Source of the DNA: Nymphaea colorata | Lineage: Eukaryota > Streptophyta > Magnoliopsida > Nymphaeales > Nymphaeaceae | Length of the DNA: 64,000 bases | Direction: 5' to 3' | Assembly (NCBI RefSeq): GCF_008831285.2 | Contig: NC_045141.1 | Span: forward strand, 27,455,315 to 27,519,314 | Part shown: positions 52,801 to 61,498 of the stretch, piece by piece | Position numbering within the stretch: position 1 is the first letter of the stretch | How the letters are laid out: every line of letters starts with the position of its first letter | Translations under genes and position numbers: made by a program | Notes under the pieces: model-generated | Databases searched by the model: none | What the model was told of the DNA's origin: nothing | The model's input: only the letters and a program-made list of their open reading frames with translations

Positions 52801-55748
52801 CTAATATTAACTTCAGCCTTCAGGATCCAACATTAGGAAAATGTGCTCTGCATGAGTATTGAATTCTCTATCAATTGAAAATAGAGATTAAATATGAAAA
52901 GTAGACGTTTGAGCTCCAAAATTTCATATAGGCTGCTTTCGAAGATATGCATGCAGGTCTAGAAATTCAGGTGAGTAAAAAAATAATGGCAGAAGAAAAG
53001 AAAACCTGGAAAATACTTGACTTCCCGCCTACACCCATAGCCTCCAAATCAACAATAAAACGCACGGTATCCTTCCATTTATGCTGCATACACAGTTTTC
53101 CAGACGAAAAAAAACTGGAATCAATCTTTCATTTGAATAGGAAATGAGATCTTACCAAAACCATGAACAATGAAGATGCAAATAGAGACTGAACCCTTGA
53201 CTACATGAACCTGGCTAAAGTATTGATACATGCATAACAAATTAAACCAGTTACAAGAAAAATGACAAGGTAAAAGCAGTTTGCATCCTGAAAACCTGTG
53301 TTATAAAGCTGTGAGCACCAGTAAGACCCTCCTCCTCACCCGTGTTGAACAAAAAAATGATGGAATGCTTAAATCCATGAGCCCACTGAGAAACCCCTCT
53401 GGCAAGCTCTAGCATGACAGCAACGCAAGAACTACAATCACCAGCACCTTCACTGAAACAGTAAAAGAAGTAACTGTAAACACAGAATGCTTTAAAGAGT
53501 TTGTTGGACAGTTGTAAAAGATACAACATTTTGTTTTAGTTCAATCACAGAAAACCATCAATTGACTGAAATAGAATGTCTATTTGACACAATTAATGCA
53601 AATGAATGAATCTTCCTACCGACAGAAGTGGCTACTATATAGTTTGATACTTTAATTCAAAACAATGTAAAAATATAACATAGAACAAGATCCTTAATGT
53701 CAACCATTTTCTGTCAGCATCTTAATGGCAGAAACAGACTTCTATTTTGAGAGAGAGAGAGAGAGAGAGATAGCAATTAAAAGGTTGATGCGTTATTTTA
53801 AATGTCACTAGCAAGGGAATTGGAATTTTCTTTCCCCCTATAAAATTGTGTGTTTAAACAGAAACATTGCTAGTGTAAAACATCCAAGAACAAATGTTTT
53901 TTACATCAATTTTATTTCAACATATATTATATGTGCATGTGGGTTTGTTGCACTTAGAGGATATGAAAGGAAAATTCAAATATGCCTATTCCATTACCAG
54001 TGAAAGTAGTGGAAACCTATGATTATGTCACATGGGTGTGGGATACGGTGAACACACATTTGGCTCTGAATGGACAGGTGCCCAACTGACCAAAAAGATC
54101 CAATATGCACTTTTGAGTTCAAGGTGAGCAGTGCCAACCTAGAACCTCAATTACAGTACTTAAGTGCCATAACGCCACTGCAAAATGGAGCTCTCTCCAT
54201 AATAGCCTCTCTCAAACAAGGGAAAAGGTATTTTTGAGAAATTATGGAGAAAGTGCTTAAAACTTGATCATTGTGTTTGAAAGAGTCCTAGTAGGAGCAG
54301 ATCACTCTCCATGTAAATAACCGAATTTAAGTAGCTGCATACACGAGCATGTTAACCAAAGTATGAGAGAAAGAAGATTCAGCACGAGTAATCATACGTT
54401 GAGAAAACGGTGTCAACATGGGAAGAAACCAAAATTGCATTTTCGTCTGCTTCCGGGAGATATTTTGGTGATATTCTCAACACTACATGTTGCAGAGTTG
54501 AATATACCAATGTTCTCCCCTTGAAGAGTCCTCCAATAAGTCGGCTAAAACCAGGCTTGGCCAAGAAGTGGTCGACTTGAACATCAACCTCCCAGTGGGC
54601 AGATTCCTTTATCCTTTTCGCAGATGCCAATACATACTAAAATCAAAATTTAAAAAAGAAAAAGCAATTAAGTGAACAAGTAGCTAAGGAAGGGATAATA
54701 AAAAAGAATAAAATAACAAAACATGCACCAGCAAGAAAATCAGGCCAAGAAGTCATGAAGTAAATCGGTTATAGTGTCATACACATAACTATGGCCTCCG
54801 GAATCGTGTCCTATCGCATAGATTATGAAAGTGGAGCTACATCCATCACTCTTGCTTAATAAAAGAATGTTCCAATAGTGTCTGGGTCCCATGTTTGAGC
54901 CAAGTACATATCAAATTTAGGGCTTGACCTTTGCCATACGAAGCTATGTAGTAGTTCTCTGTCATGCAGGGAGAAACATCTATTCTTCGATAACTTATGT
55001 TTCACCCATGACCTCGACATATATCCGCTGATGCATCAAGGGCAGTTGGTTTGGCTCATTCTTATACGAGCTTCATCCCGTTCAAATGGATAAACAACTC
55101 AATTTCGAGTTTATCACGATGACTTTGATGGCACCCTTCAATTCTTCTGACGGCCACGGAAGAAGTCGGAACAGAAAGCATTCTCACGGCCGTGGCTTGG
55201 CGTCAACTGTTACGCAATGCCAGCATTGGTGAACACAAACACACACACACCAATGAAACTCGAAGGACTTTCTTTGTTTCCTTTTTCTTAGGAATGGGGG
55301 TGGGCGGGTGGGTGGTGCAGCTACTGCCTACTGGCTATGGACTAACTGTATAGATCTCTCACTAAGTAAATGCGCAACCAAAGGAGGAAGCGAAAAGAAA
55401 GCAATTCGAGAAGGGAAGTCAGGAGAGGGAAAGGACAGCAGAAACCTGCACAGCACGATCGAGCGCATCCGACCCGAGGGGATGCGGACCCAAATCCGTT
55501 AAGGCCCGAGCGTGCTCGAGGGCCGACAACTCGGAGAAGCCGCGCTTGCCCGCCTGGTCAGCGTCGAGGGGGGGAGGGAGACTGTCGTACTGAACACGGT
55601 GGACGAGCCATGAGGCATGGACCAGGACGAGGAGCAAGCCCAGCCACAGGGACGGTGAACCCCTGGACCTCACTCCACCCGCGCGCAACGGCGGGGAGGC
55701 TGCATCCCCGGCCGCAGCCGACGAAGAAACGGGAACTGCGCGCCTCAT
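30790..55748 (-). CDS. ER-type M28 zinc metallopeptidase (ERMP1-like)
   Basis: The protein (904 aa) is like endoplasmic reticulum metallopeptidase 1: an M28 aminopeptidase domain facing the lumen and a multi-spanning membrane region. Exons in transcript order are 55748-55446, 54636-54398, 53452-53296, 53083-53006, 50231-50157, 44857-44738, 44383-44219, 40315-39793, 39707-39551, 38679-38570, 33179-33067, 32300-31940 and 31103-30790; every junction is GT-AG and in phase. A membrane anchor lies at about 33-49 (SLWLGLLLVLVHASWLV). All M28 metal and catalytic positions are present: His174 and Asp176 in SSHVDTV, Asp186 in GAGDCSS, the Glu pair in NTGEEEGL (about 220-222), Asp245 in VDLEAMG and His322 in YHTKND. 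Membrane segments run from about 380 to 665; the C-terminus (GWHIIQYSGG) is soluble. Introns 4, 5, 7 and 10 are enlarged by transposons. The substrate in plants is unknown. Confidence 0.95.
33366..35622 (+). mobile_element. PIF/Harbinger-like element without transposase
   Basis: The element starts GGCCTTGTTTGATG (33366) and ends with CATCAAACGAGGCC (35622), terminal inverted repeats of 14 bp with one mismatch. It is flanked by the 3-bp direct repeat TAA (33363-33365 and 35623-35625), the target preference of PIF/Harbinger elements. Inside are a CT-rich promoter-like block (about 33590-33790) and one ORF with a Myb/SANT-like domain; no DDE transposase remains. A second copy of the terminal motif (CATCAAACAGGGCC, ending 35523) lies 99 bp inside the right end, so the right flank may be a nested or duplicated terminus. 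It sits in intron 10 of the peptidase gene, antisense to it. Confidence 0.75.
34970..35395 (+). CDS. Myb/SANT-like DNA-binding protein of Harbinger-like element
   Basis: This 141-codon frame begins MEDSGTSRENLTWTEPQMDY and contains the plant Myb/SANT-like DNA-binding fold: LTWTEPQMDYLVQLLVEQ, then FGPEFSKDKIKNKLKYSKPN, then GFGYDPINKCIDVDPQVWSDY. In autonomous PIF/Harbinger elements the second ORF encodes such a protein, which helps the transposase reach DNA and the nucleus. After the domain the frame runs into hydrophobic sequence not typical of the family and stops at 35393-35395; the true transcript may be spliced near 35300. I chose the first in-frame ATG. It could also be a host-like gene captured by the element. 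Confidence 0.6.
   Translation: MEDSGTSRENLTWTEPQMDYLVQLLVEQSRMPGMKSCGGLKSKAYTAIEKSMIDRFGPEFSKDKIKNKLKYSKPNLTVMKKFLNTSGFGYDPINKCIDVDPQVWSDYIEICCYVMSNMALLVPLQFVVLEDHLPICTHVPT
35621..35696. repeat. Short palindromic hairpin beside Harbinger-like element
   Basis: CCTAATGTAAGAAAACTGCA (from 35621) pairs with a complementary copy ending at about 35695 (CAGTTTTCATTAGG), giving an imperfect stem of about 27 bp with the inner arm ATATAAAATT. The first 20 bases recur as a direct repeat at 35701. This may be a tiny MITE or debris from repeated insertions at one site. Confidence 0.6.
35726..36243. repeat. Large inverted repeat (hairpin) of retrotransposon gag sequence
   Basis: The left arm (about 35726-35958) is an imperfect reverse complement of the right arm (about 35987-36243), with a spacer of about 28 bp. 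Matching outer ends are AATTCATAAACTGTTTGTGA on the left and its complement at 36218-36239. Inner matches include GCATCAAGCC/GCATTAAGCC-type blocks, TGAACTCTTGTTGTTGTT and GCCTCT(T)CTCTT. The right arm reads on the + strand as the N-terminus of a Ty3/gypsy gag (starting MAHTRGGNTRERGRGP at 35974), so the left arm is an inverted second copy of the same gag segment. It lies in intron 10 of the peptidase gene and would be transcribed with it. Confidence 0.8.
35974..36680 (+). pseudogene. Decayed Ty3/gypsy gag
   Basis: Reading from the ATG at 35974 gives an Arg/Gly-rich start, then KFYEERQN and the retrotransposon gag core (TEEWIKETEKKITTLDVP, FGTFMLKRDLELW, EEFKEAFTHDFI, EFWNFN, then MSLHEYVVKFRHLEKYCLHV in a shifted frame near 36535). 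Several in-frame stops and at least one or two frameshifts break it. No protease, reverse transcriptase or LTR of the same element was recognised next to it. The following DNA (36760-36945) is a degenerate AATCCAAAT-like repeat that could be a remnant of its untranslated region. Confidence 0.7.
36681..37728. other. Rest of intron 10, AT-rich, no gene
   Basis: Between the gag relic and the hAT MITE the DNA is AT-rich. About 36761-36945 carries many imperfect copies of a GAATCCAAAT/TTCGAATC-like motif; the rest shows no motif, terminal repeat or coding remnant that I could identify. Confidence 0.45.
37729..38106. mobile_element. 378-bp hAT-type MITE
   Basis: The ends are CTAAGTCACACAGGTAC (37729 on) and its imperfect inverse CCATACCCATGTGACTTAG (ending 38106). 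They are flanked by an 8-bp direct repeat with one mismatch (CATATCAG 37721-37728, CATCTCAG 38107-38114). Eight-base duplications and this terminal sequence match the hAT element at 40654-44037, as does the internal CGGTACCCAAGTTTT block near the right end. A TA microsatellite fills 37921-37987. There is no coding capacity, so it is a deletion derivative needing a transposase in trans. Confidence 0.8.
37921..37987. repeat. TA microsatellite
   Basis: About 33 uninterrupted TA dinucleotides within the hAT MITE, followed by a short TGTA run. It is the longest simple repeat in the window. Confidence 0.95.
40669..40695. repeat. 27-nt perfect palindrome in hAT subterminal region
   Basis: GGGTACTCCTCCT, one central A, then AGGAGGAGTACCC: two 13-nt arms with no mismatch, about ten bases inside the left inverted repeat of the hAT element. 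It could fold into a cruciform or be a paired transposase-binding site. No matching palindrome was seen at the right end. Confidence 0.9.
41536..43757 (+). pseudogene. hAT transposase, broken
   Basis: The frame opens MADKEKETMPTSGSGN, has a BED zinc finger (FSCNFCNKTF, then CKAHLLHIPCF, about residues 56-80), then the DDE-region signature GVSIVSDGWTDIQRRPLINF, FWTPCVAHSINLALKSICNP, and the C-terminal hAT dimerisation domain (NWWLCFGAATPNLQQLALKL, TSSCCERNWSTYSQIHNIKK). Four TAG codons interrupt the reading: 42007-42009, 42217-42219, 42877-42879 and, past an apparent intron 43475-43597, 43617-43619. A frameshift lies near 43005. The natural stop would be TGA at 43755-43757, and the last coding block with its stop is partly duplicated just downstream (43780-43815). 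It cannot make a full-length transposase. Confidence 0.85.
43928..43974. repeat. TA/TG microsatellite near hAT right end
   Basis: TA dinucleotides pass into about sixteen TG dinucleotides. A 43-bp-period duplication (TGTTATTCTGTT...GATATATATATGTGTG) precedes it at 43861 and 43904. The related MITE also carries a TA/TG-rich tract near its right end, so the repeat seems ancestral to the family. Confidence 0.85.
45232..45458 (+). repeat. Left LTR of Copia element
   Basis: It starts TGTTGAAATTAGAAAG and ends TCTGCAACA directly before the primer-binding site. It carries an AAATAAG-like polyadenylation region (about 45361) and a CT microsatellite at 45401-45425. It aligns with the right LTR at both ends and through the TTTAAAAGTTAG block but is clearly diverged in between. 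Confidence 0.9.
45459..45470 (+). promoter_or_regulatory. Copia primer-binding site (initiator tRNA-Met)
   Basis: TGGTATCAGAGC follows the left LTR immediately and is the usual plant Copia primer-binding site complementary to the 3' end of initiator methionine tRNA. Confidence 0.92.
46209..49674 (+). pseudogene. Copia gag-pol, broken and lacking integrase core
   Basis: gag starts at 46209 (MAEINKPESGN; LDGHNYELWSRSF), is interrupted by TAG at 46509-46511, and ends after the zinc knuckle CTYCGKMGHLEDRC (about 46959-47000) with a TAG at 47049. pol resumes in another frame: protease SWIIDSGASRHFC (about 47281), then a jump near 47600 to the post-integrase segment FGCTYFVHILGPKRDKL, so the integrase catalytic core is deleted. 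Reverse transcriptase pieces follow: RDTWELVDPP, KARLVAKGYTQTY, a frameshift with small deletion near 48485, LYGDLEETIYMQQP, TGA at 48658, and YVDD at 48724-48735. Further shifts come near 48745 and 49225, then RNase H (SRSSAESEYRAMAQ, YCDNKAAT, ADMFTKALP). The stop is at 49672-49674. It cannot transpose on its own. Confidence 0.9.
49673..49681 (+). promoter_or_regulatory. Polypurine tract of Copia element
   Basis: GAGGGGGAG directly precedes the TG of the right LTR, the expected place for second-strand priming. Confidence 0.9.
49682..49914 (+). repeat. Right LTR of Copia element
   Basis: It starts TGTTGAAAGTAGAAAG and ends TTACGCAACA. It carries a CT microsatellite (49858-49888) at the place where the left LTR has one. 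Divergence from the left LTR is obvious by eye, mainly in the segment after TTTAAAAGTTAG. Confidence 0.9.
51490..52460 (+). pseudogene. Old Copia reverse transcriptase relic
   Basis: Across frames and stops the + strand still reads as a Copia reverse transcriptase: RNAFLNENLNEEVYTDHS (about 51572), HKVIQLHKAHYGLK (about 51650), LLYADNIFIIEDDIQG (about 51790, where YADN stands at the YVDD site), SLRHLS (about 52090) and, after an interruption, TRQDIAHAIHLPSQFPHAPS (about 52313) and VIHMTVALCFIRYTK. It is much more decayed than the neighbouring Copia element and shows no LTRs. It lies in intron 4 of the peptidase gene, antisense. Confidence 0.7.
52107..52297. mobile_element. 191-bp hAT MITE nested in Copia relic
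   Basis: An exact 8-bp direct repeat CATTTAAG (52099-52106 and 52298-52305) brackets the insertion. It interrupts the Copia relic between SLRHLS and TRQDIAHA. The ends are CGGAGGCAGAGC on the left and, inverted, CAGTGACAGAGC on the right, close to the common plant hAT terminus CAGTGGCGGAGC. There is no coding capacity. Removing one repeat and the insert restores continuity of the host relic, which confirms the borders. Confidence 0.8.
52561..52767. mobile_element. 207-bp segment with TGTAACA termini (solo LTR or TIR element)
   Basis: TGTAACACCC at 52561 and the inverse GGGTTGTTACA ending at 52767 bound this segment. TG...CA ends with such short inverted repeats fit a solo LTR, but a small DNA element is possible too. 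No convincing target duplication was seen. A TGGTATCAAAACC sequence just upstream (52495) resembles a degenerate retroelement primer-binding site. Confidence 0.35.
53749..53770. repeat. GA microsatellite
   Basis: About eleven GA dinucleotides in intron 2 of the peptidase gene. Confidence 0.9.
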
Positions 55749-57473
55749 CCCGCGCGTCGGTTAGATTTGAGCTTACGCTGCAAAGGGAGCTTGCGCACGC
55801 CCCGATCAGCGTGAATCGAAGAGGAAGGAGTGCAAGCGCTCCCTTTATTTCCCCAGTCGGATGGCGTGCGAAGCACCTTGCTGGAATTACCCTGGAGGAG
55901 GGTGGATGATTTCCATTGACTGGCCAACGCAAAACGTAAGTGTCACAAAGCGACTGTTCTCGCAGCCCGCGCGGCAATTTGAAGGGGCTAGTAGTAACAA
56001 ACACAGGCACAAGGAAACGGGAGGTGGATTTTAATTTGCTGGCCTGCTTTTTTGCCACAATTTTTTGCAGATTTTGTTTTTTCTAACACAAGCCCTTGCT
56101 CTTGCTAGTAATTGGGTTTTGTAAGTGAAAGAAAAGCGGAGGTAACATATAGATCCACCACGGAAAGGTTTTCTATAGTTACGTTTAATCCATAACACAT
56201 GGTCCATTCGCTTGTTAGGGGCCTCAACGTATGAGCTACCATAATCATAATCAAGTGAAATAAGAAGATGGAAAATTAAAATGGGAGAAAAAGTTGGCGC
56301 CTCTGTTAGAAAATTTAGAAGTGCACGGGCCCGTTTTTTAAGCCATATCCTCAAAGAAAAAGAATGTTGAACATAAAAATACCGCGGGGAAGGATGTGCT
56401 GCTCGTTTTCAATCACAAGAATCGCGTGGGGAGAGCAGCACTTTCCGTCTCACTCTCACTCAACTCAGGGGGAGGAGAGTGGAGAGGAAGCGACAAAGAT
56501 GGATGCAATAGATTAGATTAAAATGAAGCAGTAGAGGAGGGACCCCCTCTGCCTCTGGGTCTCTGCCCGTGAGTTGCTAAAACCCCACACCACCATCGGC
56601 ATGAACGAAGGTAATGGTGCGTTGCGCTCCGAACAGAATAAATTTAATTTATGCAACGTTTTTTATTTATTGTATATAAAAAGGAGAGAGGTCGGAGGAA
56701 GGGAACGTGGGATCCACATAAGCGGGCGCACAAACTTGTCACGAAAACAAAGAAGGAAAAATACAGAAAAATAAAAAGGAAAAGGAAAAAAACTGGCCTT
56801 GCCTTTTCTCATGGGGCGACGCATCGGCGGCCACGCTCCTCGTCTGCTTGACTCTCCCCGCGAGAAAGAGAGCGTGCCATCACGTTCTTTCCAGATCTCA
56901 ATAATGTCAGACCGGGCGAACTTGATGGGAAGGAAAGGAGGGACGGGTTTGAAACCCTGCCCTGTCCTGCAAACTACTAAACCCACAACAATACGCTAAT
57001 TTACCGGCGGCTACCTTTTTCAATTCCTACTCAAAACTCGCTAATCTGAATTCTCCCTCGGCTGCCGACTTCCCTCCCCCTTCGGTGGTAGTCTTGGCCG
57101 TTGGCTGGCGGGCTGACCGTCTCCCTCGCCTCTCCCCCTTGCCAACTCTCCATCTGTTCACTTTTTCCTTTTCGCCTCTTTTCCCTTTCTCCAAGATTCC
57201 CTCTCCCGTCTGTGGACGTAGTCGCAGTGCCCTAGCTCCCTCCCTTTCTCTGGTTCGCCTGCCCTTCATCTTCACCGAGGGCTCCTCATCCCGTTCTTTT
57301 CGTTTCTCCTCCTGCAATTGTCTCGCTTCATCTCGTCCCTGCCTCTGCCTTTCTCCTGGACGATGCGACATTGGGACGAGGGTTTCTAGGGACGCAGATT
57401 CATGAAACTGAGGGCATCCTGACCATCTTCTTAGCCCTGCCGTCTTCTAACCTCTTATCGCTCGTGGGGCGCT
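55749..57473. promoter_or_regulatory. Divergent promoter region, peptidase and CASP-like genes
   Basis: The two start codons are 1.7 kb apart on opposite strands. The half next to the CASP-like gene (57060-57470) is a CT-rich leader-like stretch with two short uORFs: ATG at 57363 (8 codons, stop at 57387-57389) and ATG at 57402 (6 codons, stop at 57420-57422). No clear TATA box was seen for either gene. Longer open frames across this region are antisense or GC-rich accidents. Confidence 0.5.
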
Positions 57474-60400
57474 ATGAGCGCGAGCCACCCGGCGGTGCAT
57501 CCCGTGGAGGCTCCGCCTGCAACCGACGCCAACGATGTCCCCAGGGTCAGAATGAAGGACACCCAGGGGATGCCCGGCACCGTCGGCGGTCTGGCGCTGC
57601 GCCTCCTTCAATTCGCTTTCGCCGTCAGTGCTCTCTGCGTAATGGTCTCCACCAGCGATTTCTCCTCCGTCACAGCATTCCGGTATGCTGCTTTCTTTCC
57701 CAGTTCAACACTTTTCTTTTATTTTCCCTTCTTCTCTACTTTTGGTTTCTCTGCTCCTGCGATCCGATGCGTTCTGCTAGTGCCGCGACCATCTCGTTCG
57801 CGTTCCTGGAAATTGGTCACAGGAGCTTTATGGCGATTTTTTTCGGCACCATCTCTCTTGGAAATTGCGACCAGAGCAAACGGATGAAGAGGTTGAAACA
57901 AGAGGTCTAGTGAAACCGTTGTTCTGTTTTCTACCTGATGAAACAAATCGGCTACAAAAGTGCAGCAATATTTAATACTTGTAATCATCATGTTTGGTAC
58001 GACGGCCTTCCTAATAACCATTCCTGATGCTTCTCGAGTAACGATTAGAATCTTTGGAGTTTTGATGCAGTGAGATCGTTGAAGGGAACGAGAAAATGGC
58101 GCGAAAATAAAACTAGAATAAGGGGAAACAGTCGGAAATGTCAGCACAAGGTTTGCTTTACACCTAGAACCAAATTTTCACTAGGAAACTCGCATATGTA
58201 ACTCACCCTTGCTGGAACTTGATTCATAAAACGTCCTATCTGAACCAAGTCGTCATCTGAAAGCATTTCCTCCTGTTCACACTTTTGCCGAGATTGGATT
58301 AAGAAATAGACTGTTACATCTACCCGAGATTCCTCGTAAGCCCTATGTCGCCTTCTTTAACAGACAAAACTACTTCCAACCCCATGGTTGTAAGCAACTC
58401 ATCTAAAGCTCAAAAAAAAAAAAAAAAGACACGTCTATTTTCTGATTGGGTTGTCTGTGCACCTAGGTTTTGAATAAGTGACCTTCATTGCAGTGCTTTG
58501 ATAAGTCTTTCATGTTCAAAAAAAGAGACCATTAGGCATTTTAATTTACTTCATAATTCACAGTGTGTTTGTGTGCTCACTCATGTGTGCGCCTTCATTG
58601 AATGCTTTGATGAGTCTTTGATGTTCAGAGAACGAGGCCATAGCGAGCTTCAATTTAGCTGTCACTATTCGGAATTTTTTTGTGCATGCACGAGCTGTCT
58701 GGTCTCCGGACTGAGGGCCGTGCCACTATCTTATGCCTCTCTCAAATGTTGAAAATGTCTTACCTGGTATATAAACTTTATCCTCTAATTTTCCTGATAA
58801 AATATTATTTTTTTAACTAGTATTATTCATCAAATACGTCGGTCTCAGCTATATCCCACCAAATGAAAACATCAAATATTAATTTTTTAACTAGTATTAT
58901 TCATAAAATATTTAGTGAAAAATTGGGACCAAAAAGCTTGTTAAAACGTGGAAAGATAGGAAAGCAAAGAAGAACTATTTATTAAGAAAATAAATGAATG
59001 AAATTATCTAATGTGAGGATACATAGTAACATTATTGGAATATATTTTTTCCCTAATTTGTGTATTTTTTTTCTATAGTGTCATTATCTTGTAAAACTGC
59101 CTTTTAAGTTGTCTTCCCAAATAACTGGTGTTAAAATCAGTAGGCTTTGAAAACCATGCTTTGGTCCATGTATGCCATTACATGAGCATTGAAACGTGCC
59201 AACCTTTTGTTGATATCAGGAAACGGTTGGTTTTTGTCTTGTTGTATGGACTATCATTGCCAACCTTTATCAGTTAACCTTCTTTAGCATCCTGATGAAA
59301 TTTGAGCTTTTTTAAATTTATTAGTTGGTAAAAATTCACATTAATTTCACCTAGAGCTTGTCAGTTTAAGGGCATTGCCTTTGAAACAACACCATGTGTT
59401 ACGAGACATGCTGCTTCAGGGGAGTACAAATAGATTTTTTGCAAGAAACTGGGTGGGTTTCATATAGGGAACAATGCTCATTTTGTGGATGTGCTTTGAT
59501 GGAAGGTGTCAGCTATGTATTGTTTCAAATATTTTTTGTGGACACGTGAATTCTGTGCTGCATCTTGTCAAGAGGCTAGAGAGCTTTAGCCAATGTTTAT
59601 TACACTGATGGTTGCATCTTTGCATACGCATGTGCTGATTCTGTTTGCTTGCTTGATTTTGGTGTTTATTGAGACGGGAAAGAATCTTGAAAGTCTCTCC
59701 TTGTGATTCTTGCCCATGCTAATTCTACCTCCATAGAGGTCTTGACTTTTCATTCTTCGTAAAGTATCAACATATTCATGCCTCTTCTCTAGTCTTGATG
59801 TCCTTATAATTTTAGGATGTGTTTGAATGGGGGAAAAAGGAGTCTTAGGACGGTGCCATTGACTCTGACGCTTTCAAAAATGCCCCCCACTTTTCCCTTT
59901 CTCTTATTGCGACCCCAGTGGTGTGGCAGAAAGTGGGTGTTGCTAAATTCCCTCATCCCATAATCAGATATGCCTATAGTTTCTTTCATAATTCAAGTAT
60001 ATTCTGCATGATCTAAAGATGTGAAACTTTGCTCTACTCACGTGGTAGTTTTGTAACTTCTAGCTATTGCAAAATGTTGAATATGGATTCCTTTTCTTAA
60101 CATTCAATCCTGCTTCCTTTTTTTATTGTGTAAAGATCTTTCGTTTTGGCTTTTTTTTTGAGTTTTGGTGAGACCTTTATGGATCCAGCCTGTGACTGTA
60201 TAAAATTAGACTAGATGAAGCTAAGTTTGTGCAAGTTCTTCTCAGTATGCACACATTGAATCGTTGCAGGGATCCAAGTCTGTGAATCTCCAAAACTTGA
60301 CACACTAGATTGCATGACTTATTATTCTGCTACTGCTTAGTGCTTACAATGTTACACAAACGTGTTTGTGATCAGTCTGATGAAAATTATAGGATGGGCC

Positions 60401-61498
60401 TTACAGAATGCACCTACTATAAGGTTTTAATTCTTTCTTCCCATGTTTCATGTTTTCCAGCTATCTAGTAGCAGCTACTGCCTTGCAAGGTTTGTGGAGC
60501 CTGGTTTTGGCTGTGATGGATACATATGCTCTGCTTGTTAAGCGTTGCCTGCGGAATTCACGTGTGATCACCCTGTTTTCCATTGGCGATGGGGTAAGAA
60601 AGTTCTAAATGTTTAATTCCTGCTGTGAGAAGAGCTGTAATGATTAAACAAACCATTAGATAAACACAATGATGTAAATCTATTACAAGGTCCTCGAGGA
60701 TACTAATTTTTTGTGGTTTTCCTTAATGGAAGGAAAATGGAAAAGTTTAGAAAAAATTTGTGAAATTATAATGCTGTAAAAATGTTTTTGGCTATCAAAC
60801 TACTACATACATATCCAGGAACCATGCCGCATAAAGCATCGAATACACAATGAAAAATGTATGCCACGAATGACAAGCATATTTAAATGGAAATAATCGA
60901 AATGAATGTTAAGATTTAACAACTTAAAACTAGTCTGTAATTCGTGCACAAACAAAAGTTTTAGCGTGTAAGTTTTACTCTTCAAACGACTCAAGAGTCA
61001 TTGAAAAGCTTTGAAGATACTTTTTACCTTCGAGGGTGGAAACAAGCTTCCAGGGCAAAGAACTAGGAACTTCCCCAAATTGCTTTCTTCCTGTTGAAGT
61101 TTGCAATGTTACCCTTCATAACACAATTAAGATTGTAAAAGAGTCGGCCCTAAGGATTACTTTTCGGTTTCCTTGGAGGTTTATCCCATGGCACTCATAA
61201 TTTCACTTTCTTTATATTCGAAATTGATTACTCTAGTTTGCTTCTCTTTTGATGAGACGTATGTTGCCCAAGTTTATTGTTGTCCATGTTTTTCGCTCTG
61301 TGGCAGGTCACTTCTACACTCACATTTGCATCTGCTTGTGCCTCTGCTGGTATTACAGTCCTTATTGGGAATGACCTTGGATTGTGCGGTCAAAACCACT
61401 GCTCAAGATTTGAGACAGCAACAGCGTTAGCCTTCATTAGCTGGTTTACGGTATCTCCATCTTTCCTTCTGAATTTTTGGTCGCTGGCTTCTAGATAG
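57474..61498 (+). CDS. CASP-like membrane protein (CASPL5 type)
   Basis: A 177-aa four-span plasma-membrane protein of the Casparian strip membrane domain protein-like (UPF0497) family, probably a scaffold in a membrane subdomain. Exons are 57474-57682, 60461-60593 and 61307-61498, with GT-AG borders and matching phases. A cytosolic N-terminus ends [17 protein letters not shown]. Membrane segments are at about 40-62 (after the conserved Arg), 71-96 ([20 protein letters not shown]), 106-134 ([19 protein letters not shown], with the conserved Asp113 of the third span) and 150-175. The extracellular loop has Cys residues ([11 protein letters not shown]). Length and the short C-terminus fit subfamily 5. 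The first intron is 2.8 kb and contains a short direct repeat (TTTTTAACTAGTATTATTCA at 58810 and about 74 bp later). The stop is TAG at 61496-61498. Confidence 0.9.

Noticed and set aside
55370-55909. 179-codon + strand open frame
   Set aside because: It is antisense to exon 1 of the peptidase gene; GC-rich composition keeps it open. No family motif.
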